Positions 34,354 to 42,028 of a stretch of DNA of 64,000 nt are shown here, one piece after another. The DNA is from Streptomyces abyssalis (GTDB lineage Bacteria; Actinomycetota; Actinomycetes; Streptomycetales; Streptomycetaceae): positions 1-64,000 of the forward strand of contig NZ_LJGT01000039.1 in the NCBI RefSeq assembly GCF_001751365.1. Reading direction: 5' to 3'. Below the pieces are notes generated by a model, which searched no databases, was not told where the DNA came from, and saw only the letters and a program-made list of their open reading frames with translations. Made by a program: the position numbers and the translations under genes. The stretch's first letter is position 1. The number at the start of each line of letters is the position of its first letter.

Positions 34354-35847
34354 ATGCGCGCGGAAGCACACAAAAACGGCCGTAGTCCCCGCTGGGGGGT
34401 ACGCCTCGCGACGGCCCTCTCCGTGCTGGTGCTCGGTGCGAGCGGCGTCGGCCATCTCATGGTCAACGGACTCAACGCGGACGTGGACCGGGTCGATCCC
34501 TTCCAGGGGCTGACCGACCGGCCACGGGACACCGGCGGCGTCAACTTCCTCGTCGTAGGTACCGACCGGCGCGACAAGCTCTCCGAGGAGGAGCGGAAGA
34601 AGTACCGCCTGGGCGGCTCGGCCTGCGACTGCACGGACACCTTGATGCTCGTGCACCTCTCGGCCGACCACGACCGCGCGAGCGTCGTCAGCCTCCCCCG
34701 CGACTCGTACGCGAAGCTCCCCGCGCACTCGGACCCGGGCGACGGGAGCGGCGGCGGCAAACGGCACCCTGCCGAGCCCGCGAAGCTCAACTCCGCCTAC
34801 GCGCACGGGGGTGCGCCCCTTACCGTCCGCACCGTCGAGTCCATGACCGGCATCCACATCGACCACTATCTGGAGGTCGACTTCACCAGCTTCATGCGCA
34901 CCGTGGACGTGCTGGGCGGGGTGCCCGTCTGCACGGAGAAGGCGCTCCACGACAGCCACTCCGGCCTGAACCTCCCGGCGGGCACGACCAATCTCGACGG
35001 CGGACGCGCGCTGCAGTACGTACGGGCACGGCACCTGGGCGACGGCTCCGACCTGGGCCGGATGGAGCGCCAGCAGCACTTCCTCGCCGCCGTGATCGAG
35101 AAGGCCACCGACAGCGGCGTACTGATGAACCCCGTGAAGCTGAAGAAGGTCGCCTCGACGGTCCTCGACTCCGTACGCGCGGACGACGGGCTCGGCAGCG
35201 CGGAGATGCTCGAACTCGGGCGCGCGCTGCGGCGCTTCGACTCCGACTCGTCGGAGTTCGTCTCCGTGCCCGTCGAGGACGCGGACTTCCGGGTCCCGAA
35301 GCTGGGCTCCACCGTGAAGTGGGACGAACGCAAGGCCCGCAAGCTCTTCGCCGCCCTGCGGGACGACAAGCCCCTGACGGAGAAGAAGCCCCAGGACACC
35401 GAGCGGGCCCAGGGCTCGAAGAAGGAGGGCGAGGACGCCGCACCCGCCGTGGTCGTCGGCATCCCGCCCGGCGCCGTCCAGGTGCAGGTGGACAACGGCA
35501 CACGGCGGAAGGGACTCGCGCGCGGCGTCGACAAGGAACTGCGGGCCACCGGCTTCGCCACGACGGGCTCGCCGGGGTCCGCGGACCGAAAGGACGCCTC
35601 CCGTACGACGATCTCCTACGACCCCCGCTGGGACCGCTCCGCGCGGACGCTGGCCAAGGCCCTGCCGGGCGCGAAGCTCGTGGCGGAGCCCGGCCGCGGA
35701 CCCGTCATGAGGGTCACGGTGGGCGGCGAGCACCAGAGCGTACGGAAGGTGCGCGTCAGTTCACCCTCGGACGAGGAGCCCTCGCCGAGCGGGGACGCAC
35801 CCGACCACGGAGCCGTCAAGGGCGGCGAGCAGGCGTCCTGCGCCTGA
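34354..35847 (+). CDS. LCP family protein with LytR_C domain
   Basis: A 497-residue LCP protein that begins MRAEAHKNGRSPRWG at the ATG at 34354; upstream in-frame starts at 34321 and 34348 are also open, so the exact start is uncertain. The membrane helix is residues 17-37 with almost no cytoplasmic tail, unlike the other LCP proteins here. The LCP domain has FLVVGTDRRDKL, VSLPRDSYAKLPAHSDPGD, HIDHYLEVDFTSFMRTVDVLGG and VRARHLGDGSDLGRMERQQHFL. The C-terminal LytR_C domain begins VQVQVDNGTRRKGLARGVDK. A CxC pair in GSACDCTD is unusual next to its relatives. It is divergent from the GT2 gene and ends 42 bases from the convergent thioesterase. Confidence 0.9.
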   Translation: MRAEAHKNGRSPRWGVRLATALSVLVLGASGVGHLMVNGLNADVDRVDPFQGLTDRPRDTGGVNFLVVGTDRRDKLSEEERKKYRLGGSACDCTDTLMLVHLSADHDRASVVSLPRDSYAKLPAHSDPGDGSGGGKRHPAEPAKLNSAYAHGGAPLTVRTVESMTGIHIDHYLEVDFTSFMRTVDVLGGVPVCTEKALHDSHSGLNLPAGTTNLDGGRALQYVRARHLGDGSDLGRMERQQHFLAAVIEKATDSGVLMNPVKLKKVASTVLDSVRADDGLGSAEMLELGRALRRFDSDSSEFVSVPVEDADFRVPKLGSTVKWDERKARKLFAALRDDKPLTEKKPQDTERAQGSKKEGEDAAPAVVVGIPPGAVQVQVDNGTRRKGLARGVDKELRATGFATTGSPGSADRKDASRTTISYDPRWDRSARTLAKALPGAKLVAEPGRGPVMRVTVGGEHQSVRKVRVSSPSDEEPSPSGDAPDHGAVKGGEQASCA

Positions 35848-35889
35848 CGGACCGGGCCGCCCGGATCGCTCTCGAGCTCGTCCGTCGTG

Positions 35890-36450
35890 TCAGCCGGTGC
35901 TCTCCGGCATGGAACGCTCCCGCTGCTTGCGGGCCCGCAGCTCCTTGATGGCGCGGCGGCTCGCCAGCCGGTGCGTGCGGCGGATCTGCGCCTCCTGATG
36001 ACGCCGCTCGTCCTGCTCCGTCTCCGGCAGGACCGGCGGTACGGTGCGCGGCCTGCCGTCGGAGTCGACGGCGGCGAAGACCAGATACGCGGAGCCGACG
36101 TGGGTGGCCGGAACCGCCTCGTTCCAGCGTTCGGCCAGGACCCGCACGCCGACCTCCATCGAGGAGCGGCCCGTCCAGTTCACCTGTGCCTTGACGTGCA
36201 CGAGGTCGCCGACGCGCACTGGCTCCAGGAAGACCATCTCGTCCATGGAGGCAGTCACCGCCGGCCCGCCCGAGTGCCGTCCGGCGACCGCGCCGGCGGC
36301 GTCGTCCACGAGCTTCATGATCACGCCGCCGTGCACGGTGCCGAGGAGGTTGGTCTCGTTGCCCGACATGATGTGCGACAGCGTGGTCCGGGAGGCGGCC
36401 GTGGGCTTGCCGGGCAGGCCGTTCCCCGAGGCGGGAGCATGGTCGGTCAT
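35890..36450 (-). CDS. Acyl-CoA thioesterase (hotdog fold)
   Basis: A 186-residue hotdog-fold thioesterase that hydrolyses acyl-CoA. The domain runs about residues 20-145: TTLSHIMSGNETNLLGTVHGGVIMKLVDDAAG holds the catalytic Asn/His region, and MVFLEPVRVGDLVHVKAQVNWTGRSSMEVGVRV is the second hotdog half. The start at 36450 gives MTDHAPASGNG; the frame continues upstream without clear coding. The C-terminal 40 residues are very Arg/Glu/Gln-rich (RRHQEAQIRRTHRLASRR) and probably helical. It sits between two LCP genes on the opposite strand. Chain-length preference is unknown. Confidence 0.9.
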   Translation of the reverse strand: MTDHAPASGNGLPGKPTAASRTTLSHIMSGNETNLLGTVHGGVIMKLVDDAAGAVAGRHSGGPAVTASMDEMVFLEPVRVGDLVHVKAQVNWTGRSSMEVGVRVLAERWNEAVPATHVGSAYLVFAAVDSDGRPRTVPPVLPETEQDERRHQEAQIRRTHRLASRRAIKELRARKQRERSMPESTG

Positions 36451-36598
36451 GAGCCCCACCCTAGAGCTTGCTCCGCCGTGACCAGCCGGTGGCCGTACAG
36501 GGGACGAACAGTGCCTTTGCATCAGAACGGCTACAGCATCTGTCCGATCTCGCCCCCGGGCTGTGTTCCGCCGGGCGGGTCAAGGCAGACTGCCCTCC

Positions 36599-37813
36599 AT
36601 GAATGAGTGGCCCGGATGGAACGACTCACACGACAGGTACGGCAGCCCGCGAGCCCACAGAGGCGTGCCGCCGCAGTCGAGAGGCGGCTATGACGCGGGC
36701 TACGGCGGGCAGCCGGGCTATTACGACGACCCGGGTCCCGGCTACGACTCCGGATACAACACCGGGCAGGTCTACGGCGGTAACCGCGGATACGACGACT
36801 ACCCGTACGACGACTACGACGAGCCGCGCCGCCGGCGCAGGCCGCGCTTCAAGACCGTGGTCATATCCCTCGTCGTCATCCTGCTCGCGTGGTCGGTCGG
36901 CACGTACTTCTGGGCGGATTCGCAGCTGAAGCGCGAGGTCGATCTGAGCATCGTCCAGGACAGGCCGGAGGCGGGCCAGGGCACCAATTACCTGATCGTG
37001 GGCTCCGACAGCCGCGAGGGCCTGTCCGCTCAGGAGAAGAAGGACTACAAGACGGGCTCTGCCGAGGGCAAGCGGACCGACTCGATGATGCTCCTGCACG
37101 TCGGCAGCGAAGGCCCGACCCTGATCTCGCTGCCGCGTGACTCCTGGGTCGAGATCCCGCCCTTCAAGGGCTCCGAGTCCGGCAAGCAGTTCAACAACAC
37201 CCAGCAGACCAAGCTCAACGCCGCCTACTCGCAGGACGGCGCCCCGCTTCTCGTCCGTACCGTCGAGCACAACACCGGGCTGAAGATCGACCACTACGCC
37301 GAGATCGGCTTCGCCGGCTTCGCGCAGATCGTCGACGCGGTCGGCGGCGTGGAGATGAACATCCCGCAGGACATCAAGGACAAGAACTCCGGCGCGGACT
37401 TCAAGAAGGGCAAGCAGGTACTGGACGGCAAGCAGTCCCTCGCCTTCGTCCGCAACCGTCACGCGGGGACCGGCGACAGCGACCTCGGCCGCACGAAGAA
37501 CCAGCAGAAGTTCCTGGCGGCGCTGGCGAACCAGACCGCGACGCCGTCGACGGTCCTCAACCCGTTCCGGCTGTACCCGACCATGGGCGCGGGCCTGGAC
37601 ACGCTGATCGTCGACACGGACATGAGCCTGTGGAACCTGGGCTCGATGTTCTTCGCGATGAAGGACGTCAACAGCGGTCAGGGCAAGCGGATGAACATGC
37701 CGATCTCCGGGCCCGCACCGGCCGGTTCGCTGCAATGGGACAAGGCGAAGGTGCAGCAGCTCGTCCAGCAGCTGAAGAACGACGAGAAGGTCACCGTCAC
37801 CTCGGACCGGTGA
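36599..37813 (+). CDS. LCP family protein with Tyr/Gly-rich cytoplasmic tail
   Basis: A 404-residue LCP protein from the ATG at 36599. Residues 30-76 are strongly Tyr/Gly/Asp-rich (YDAGYGGQPGYYDDPG and similar), then EPRRRRRPR leads into the membrane helix at about 85-105 (VVISLVVILLAWSVGTYF). The LCP domain has YLIVGSDSREGLS, SLPRDSWVEIPPFKGSE, GLKIDHYAEIGFAGFAQIVDAVGG and LAFVRNRHAGTGDSDLGRT. There is no LytR_C domain. The Tyr-rich tail is an odd trait shared with the large glycosyltransferase at 14.8-18.6 kb. It is the last of the five LCP genes and ends 50 bases before a convergent VOC gene. Confidence 0.92.
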   Translation: MNEWPGWNDSHDRYGSPRAHRGVPPQSRGGYDAGYGGQPGYYDDPGPGYDSGYNTGQVYGGNRGYDDYPYDDYDEPRRRRRPRFKTVVISLVVILLAWSVGTYFWADSQLKREVDLSIVQDRPEAGQGTNYLIVGSDSREGLSAQEKKDYKTGSAEGKRTDSMMLLHVGSEGPTLISLPRDSWVEIPPFKGSESGKQFNNTQQTKLNAAYSQDGAPLLVRTVEHNTGLKIDHYAEIGFAGFAQIVDAVGGVEMNIPQDIKDKNSGADFKKGKQVLDGKQSLAFVRNRHAGTGDSDLGRTKNQQKFLAALANQTATPSTVLNPFRLYPTMGAGLDTLIVDTDMSLWNLGSMFFAMKDVNSGQGKRMNMPISGPAPAGSLQWDKAKVQQLVQQLKNDEKVTVTSDR

Positions 37814-37862
37814 CCGTCCGTCCGGCGCGTTTCCTCCGGGGCTCCTCAGGCATACGCGCTCG

Positions 37863-38240
37863 TCAGTCGCAGGCGCACAGACAGAACGGGTGCCCGGCAG
37901 GGTCCAGATAGACGCGGAAGCCGCGCTTGCCTCCGTCATCGCCCTGGATCAGCCGGGCACCCAGTTCGATCACCTCTTTCTCCGCCTCGTCGAGGCGTTC
38001 CCTCGGCACATCCAGATCCAGATGCAGCTGCTGGGCGTGCTCCACGCTGGGCCACTGCGGCGGGATGAATCCGGGCGACTCCTGGAAGGAGAGCCGCCCG
38101 CCGCCGGGACCCTCGATGTCCACCCAGTCCTTCGTGCCGTCCGGGTCGACGGTCCAGCCGAGGACCTCTGCGTAGAACTCCGCGAGACGGCGGGGGTCGG
38201 GACAGTCCAGAACCACGGTCTGGAACTCGGCGATCGCCAT
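37863..38240 (-). CDS. VOC family protein (glyoxalase-like)
   Basis: A 125-residue protein of the vicinal oxygen chelate fold: FQTVVLDCPDPRRLAEFYAEVLGW at the N-terminus and LRLHLDLDV-type beta strands with DPAGHPFCLCACD at the end. The fold is used for metal-dependent dioxygenation, isomerisation or antibiotic binding. The GHPFCLC closing is typical of the streptomycete subgroup of unknown substrate. It is the divergent partner of the CGNR regulator, with the start codons 76 bases apart. The intervening DNA holds four regulator-like sites, so it is probably controlled by that regulator. Confidence 0.9.
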   Translation of the reverse strand: MAIAEFQTVVLDCPDPRRLAEFYAEVLGWTVDPDGTKDWVDIEGPGGGRLSFQESPGFIPPQWPSVEHAQQLHLDLDVPRERLDEAEKEVIELGARLIQGDDGGKRGFRVYLDPAGHPFCLCACD

Positions 38241-38308
38241 GGTTACCCCTTGAGGTAGTTAACCGGTAACGGACTTGGTTACCACATGATGGCCCTTCGT
38301 CGGTAACC
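38241..38308. promoter_or_regulatory. Cluster of GGTWACC operator-like sites between VOC and CGNR genes
   Basis: Four related sites occur in 68 bases: GGTTACC at 38241-38247, GTTAACCGGTAAC at 38258-38270 (nearly symmetric), GGTTACC at 38277-38283 and GGTAACC at 38302-38308. The last overlaps the TAACCT -10 (38304-38309), which ends seven bases before the CGNR start, so binding there would block the leaderless transcript. The first overlaps the VOC start side. Confidence 0.7.
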
Positions 38309-38316
38309 TGGCAAGG

Positions 38317-38868
38317 GTGACGGACCGACCGCCCCCGGAAGCACTCGTCCTGGTGCAGGAGCTGACGAACACGCTCGACGTCGAGACGGGCGAGGACTCC
38401 CTCGCCGCGCCGGGCGGCATGGAGGAGTTCGCGCGGCGGCACGGGATCGAAGGGCTGGGCGGCGGCGCCTCCGCCGCGCGTCAACTCGCCGTGCTGCGTG
38501 AGCTGCGGGAGGCCCTGCGCGCCGCATGCCTCGCGCACACCGGTACGGACATGCCGTCCGGGGCGTCCGAGGCGCTCGGCCGCCGGCTCGCGGAGGCACC
38601 TCTCGTCGTGGCCGTCGACGGTGCGGGCCGCGCCACGCTGCGCCCCGCGGAAGGGCTCACCGGTCCCGCCCTGCTGACCGCCCGCGTCGCCGCCGGCATC
38701 GCCACGGCGGAGGCGGACGGTACATGGCAGCGCCTCAAGGCCTGCCCGGCGCACGACTGCCTCTGGGTCTTCTACGACCGCAGCCCGGCGGGACGGGGCC
38801 GCTGGTGCTCGATGGCGGTGTGCGGGAGCCGCGCGAAGATGCGCACCTACCGCGCGAAGCGGCGGTAG
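38317..38868 (+). CDS. CGNR zinc-finger domain protein, probable transcriptional regulator
   Basis: A 183-residue protein. The N-terminal ABATE-like domain (residues 1-130) begins VTDRPPPEALVLVQELTNTLD, with a stress-sensor-type helical region. The C-terminal zinc finger reads LKACPAHDCLWVFYDRSPAG, then WCSMAVCGSRAKMRTYRAKRR; its CGSR replaces the usual CGNR, and the Cys spacing fits the family. It starts at GTG with a probable -10 (TAACCT) seven bases upstream, consistent with a leaderless mRNA. Divergent with the VOC gene across a cluster of symmetric sites, it is likely a repressor of itself and VOC. Confidence 0.85.
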   Translation: MTDRPPPEALVLVQELTNTLDVETGEDSLAAPGGMEEFARRHGIEGLGGGASAARQLAVLRELREALRAACLAHTGTDMPSGASEALGRRLAEAPLVVAVDGAGRATLRPAEGLTGPALLTARVAAGIATAEADGTWQRLKACPAHDCLWVFYDRSPAGRGRWCSMAVCGSRAKMRTYRAKRR

Positions 38869-39184
38869 CGGCCGCTGACGCCCGCCCCTGGCCCGCGCCC
38901 TGCGCACCTTCGCGACGCATCCTCGGACGGCCCCGTGCCCACCGCCCGGTACGGGCGCAGTGACACACCCGTGCGACGTGGCCGGAGACCGGCAGCCACC
39001 GCCGCTCGCGGCCCCGGGGTGCCGGTCTCGCCCGCCCTGGAAACGCGACGCCGGACCACACCCCGCCTCGACCGCTCCTGCGAGGCGGCGGCGCCGCGCC
39101 ATGGCGCGGCGGGTCCGTACGCAAGGCACGGACGGCCCGCGGCGCCGACTCAGGCGCAGGACCGCGGCCGCGCCGCCACGCGCG
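38869..39184. other. 316-base gap between convergent CGNR and ugd genes
   Basis: Very GC-rich sequence with no gene that I can support. No clean terminator stem is apparent. Confidence 0.4.
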
Positions 39185-40537
39185 CTACGCCGTGGGGCGG
39201 CCCAGCGCGCGGAACTTCCAGTTCGCCTTGCGCCACAGCACCGGATCGAGGGTGTTGCGGCCGTCCAGTACGTGCCGTACGGCCACGACCTCGCCCAGCG
39301 CGGCCGGGTCCAGCTCCTGGAACTCCCGCCACTCCGTCAGGTGGAGGACGGCGTCCGCACCGCGCACCGCGTCCAGCGCGCTCGGCGCGTAGCGCAGGGT
39401 CGGGAAGAGCGCCCGGGCGTTCTCCATGCCCTTGGGGTCGTAGACCGTCACCTGTGCGCCCTGCAGATGCAGCTGGCCGGCGACGTTCAGCGCGGGCGAG
39501 TCCCGTACGTCGTCGGAGTCCGGCTTGAAGGTGGCGCCCAGGACGCCGATGCGCGTGCCCAGCAGGGTGCCGCCCACCGCGTCACGGGCCAGCTCGACCA
39601 TCTGGGCGCGGCGCCGCATGTTGATGGAGTCGACCTCGCGCAGGAACGTCAGGGCCTGGGACGCGCCGAGTTCTCCGGCGCGGGCCATGAAGGCGCGGAT
39701 GTCCTTGGGCAGGCAGCCGCCGCCGAAACCGATGCCGGCGCGGAGGAACTTCTTGCCGATGCGGTCGTCGTGCCCTATGGCTTCGGCAAGCTTCACCACG
39801 TCGCCGTCGGCGGCCTCGCACACCTCGGCCATGGCGTTGATGAAGGAGATCTTCGTCGCGAGGAAGGAGTTGGCGGACGTCTTGACCAGTTCGGCCGTCG
39901 GGAAGTCGGTGACGACGAAGGGCGAACCCTCCGCGAGCGGCGTCGCGTACACCTCGCGCAGCTGCTGCTCGGCGCGCTCGCTGCGTACGCCGACGACGAT
40001 GCGGTCGGGGTGCAGGGTGTCCTGCACGGCGAAGCCCTCCCGCAGGAACTCCGGGTTCCAGGCCAGCTCAGCGTCCTCACCGACGGGTGCCAGCTCCGTC
40101 AGCCGCTCCGCGAGCCGGGCCGCGCTGCCGACCGGCACCGTCGACTTGCCGACGACGAGAGCGGGCCGCGTCAGACGGGGCGCGAGCGACTCCAGCGCGC
40201 TGTCGACATAGCTCATGTCGCACGCGTACTCACCGTGCTTCTGCGGGGTGTTGACGCAGACGAAGTGGATGTCGCCGAACTCCGCCACCTCCTCGTACGA
40301 GGTGGTGAAGCGGAGCCGTCCGCTCGAATCCGGATGCCCGGCGACGTGCTTGCGCAGCAGTTCCTCGAGACCCGGCTCGTACATCGGGGTCTCGCCGCGC
40401 TCCAGCATCGCGACCTTCTCCGGCGAGATGTCCAGGCCCAGCACCTCGAAACCGAGTTCGGCCATGGCGGCGGCGTGCGTGGCGCCGAGGTAGCCGGTGC
40501 CGATCACTGTGATCTTGAGCGGTGCCCTGTTGGCCAT
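39185..40537 (-). CDS. UDP-glucose 6-dehydrogenase
   Basis: A 450-residue cytoplasmic enzyme that oxidises UDP-glucose twice to UDP-glucuronate using NAD. The start gives MANRAPLKITVIGTGYLGATHAAAMA with the Rossmann GxGxxG. The catalytic Cys sits in GFGGGCLPKDIRAFMARAGE, and the C-terminal UDP-binding domain has TRIGVLGATFKPDSDDVRDSPAL. Length is normal. I chose the ATG at 40537; the upstream open frame adds 35 unlikely residues. It could be a GDP-mannose or UDP-ManNAc dehydrogenase instead, but the motifs favour UDP-glucose. The product would feed uronic-acid-containing wall polymers and suits the LCP and GT genes nearby. Confidence 0.92.
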   Translation of the reverse strand: MANRAPLKITVIGTGYLGATHAAAMAELGFEVLGLDISPEKVAMLERGETPMYEPGLEELLRKHVAGHPDSSGRLRFTTSYEEVAEFGDIHFVCVNTPQKHGEYACDMSYVDSALESLAPRLTRPALVVGKSTVPVGSAARLAERLTELAPVGEDAELAWNPEFLREGFAVQDTLHPDRIVVGVRSERAEQQLREVYATPLAEGSPFVVTDFPTAELVKTSANSFLATKISFINAMAEVCEAADGDVVKLAEAIGHDDRIGKKFLRAGIGFGGGCLPKDIRAFMARAGELGASQALTFLREVDSINMRRRAQMVELARDAVGGTLLGTRIGVLGATFKPDSDDVRDSPALNVAGQLHLQGAQVTVYDPKGMENARALFPTLRYAPSALDAVRGADAVLHLTEWREFQELDPAALGEVVAVRHVLDGRNTLDPVLWRKANWKFRALGRPTA

Positions 40538-40669
40538 GATTGGGTTGCTCCTGTAGGACGACGCGGACGGCGCTCGGGGCGCTCCGGAAACGCTGCCCGC
40601 GCAGCATATCGGGGGCCGCCTGTCGCGAAACTCACGTATCACGGACGGCCCGGCGGGCCCTAGAATTCG

Positions 40670-40688
40670 GGTTACTTAACGGTAATTA
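40670..40688. promoter_or_regulatory. GGTTAC...GGTAATTA site upstream of the acyl-CoA dehydrogenase
   Basis: Inverted arms TTAC (40672-40675) and GTAA (40682-40685) are six bases apart within an AT-rich patch. It resembles the GGTWACC sites at 38.3 kb (TTAACGGTAAT against TTAACCGGTAAC). It could be an operator for acyl-CoA-responsive control. Confidence 0.4.
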
Positions 40689-40740
40689 GCAGATGCCCGC
40701 GCGGTGCCGGCACAGCACAGCTGATGAGGAGTGAGACACC

Positions 40741-41928
40741 TTGGCGTCATCGGGAAAAAGCGCAGCCGCTGACTTCGGCCTCTACCGGCCGTCCGAAGAG
40801 CACGACATGCTCAGGGACTCGGTGCGCGCCCTCTCCGAGGCGAAGATCGCGCCCTTCGCCACCGAGGTGGACGAGGAGGCCCGCTTCCCGCAGGAGGCCC
40901 GGGACGCGCTGGAGTCCAACGACCTGCACGCCGTGCACGTGCCCGAGGCGTACGGCGGCGCGGGCGCCGACGCGCTGGCGACGGTCATCGTCATCGAGGA
41001 GGTCGCCCGTGTGTGCGCGTCCTCCTCGCTGATCCCGGCGGTCAACAAGCTCGGGTCGCTGCCCGTGATCCTCTCCGGCTCCGAGGAGCTGAAGAAGCGG
41101 TATCTCTCGCCGCTCGCCGCCGGGGAGGCGATGTTCTCGTACTGCCTGAGCGAGCCGGACGCCGGTTCGGACGCGGGCGGCATGAAGACCAAGGCCGTAC
41201 GGGACGGCGACCACTACGTCCTGAACGGCGTGAAGCGCTGGATCACCAACGCCGGCGTCTCCGACTACTACACGGTCATGGCCGTCACCGACCCGGACAA
41301 GCGCACCAAGGGCATCTCCGCGTTCGTCGTCGAGAAGGACGACGAGGGGGTCTCCTTCGGCGCCCCGGAGAAGAAGCTCGGCATCAAGGGCTCCCCGACC
41401 CGCGAGGTCTACCTCGACAACGTGCGCATCCCCGCCGACCGCATGCTCGGCGAGGAGGGCACGGGCTTCGCCACCGCCATGCTGACCCTGGACCACACCC
41501 GCATCACCATCGCGGCCCAGGCCCTCGGCATCGCGCAGGGCGCCCTCGACTACGCCAAGGGCTACGTCGCGGAGCGCAAGCAGTTCGGCAAGCCGGTCGG
41601 GGACTTCCAGGGCGTGCAGTTCATGCTCGCCGACATGGCGATGAAGCTGGAGGCGGCCCGTCAGCTCACGTACGCGGCGGCCGCGAAGTCCGAGCGCATC
41701 GCCCTCGGCGGCGAGGGCGAGGACCTGACCTTCTTCGGCGCGGCGGCCAAGTGCTACGCCTCGGACGCGGCCATGGAGATCACCACGGACGCGGTCCAGC
41801 TGCTGGGCGGCTACGGCTACACGCGCGACTACCCCGTCGAGCGGATGATGCGCGACGCCAAGATCACGCAGATCTACGAAGGCACCAACCAGGTCCAGCG
41901 GATCGTGATGGCCCGCAACCTGCCGTAG
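40741..41928 (+). CDS. Acyl-CoA dehydrogenase
   Basis: A 395-residue FAD enzyme of beta-oxidation or branched-chain acyl degradation. Three ACAD domains are in order: an N-terminal helical domain (FGLYRPSEEHDMLRDSVRAL), the middle beta domain (FSYCLSEPDAGSDAGGMKTKAV and HYVLNGVKRWITNAGV) and the C-terminal helical domain (QLLGGYGYTRDYPVERMMRDAKITQIYEGTN). The catalytic Glu base in YEGTNQVQRIVMARNL is present. The TTG start at 40741 is preceded by GAGGAG nine bases upstream. The mycobacterial neighbour in the same order is FadE25. It is divergent from ugd. Chain preference is not readable. Confidence 0.93.
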   Translation: MASSGKSAAADFGLYRPSEEHDMLRDSVRALSEAKIAPFATEVDEEARFPQEARDALESNDLHAVHVPEAYGGAGADALATVIVIEEVARVCASSSLIPAVNKLGSLPVILSGSEELKKRYLSPLAAGEAMFSYCLSEPDAGSDAGGMKTKAVRDGDHYVLNGVKRWITNAGVSDYYTVMAVTDPDKRTKGISAFVVEKDDEGVSFGAPEKKLGIKGSPTREVYLDNVRIPADRMLGEEGTGFATAMLTLDHTRITIAAQALGIAQGALDYAKGYVAERKQFGKPVGDFQGVQFMLADMAMKLEAARQLTYAAAAKSERIALGGEGEDLTFFGAAAKCYASDAAMEITTDAVQLLGGYGYTRDYPVERMMRDAKITQIYEGTNQVQRIVMARNLP

Positions 41929-42001
41929 GCGGGTCGGGCTGTCACGTCCAGGACGGCACCCCAGCGGCGCGTACCACGCACAGCAGGGCACACAGCAGGA
42001 C

Positions 42002-42028
42002 GAGGGCGCTCCCCCGCGGGGCGCCCTC
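42002..42028. terminator. Hairpin between acyl-CoA dehydrogenase and hydrolase genes
   Basis: Arms GAGGGCGC (42002-42009) and GCGCCCTC (42021-42028), with inner CCCC/GGGG pairing, lie 74 bases after the dehydrogenase stop. The right arm overlaps the stop codon of the convergent hydrolase. Confidence 0.65.
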
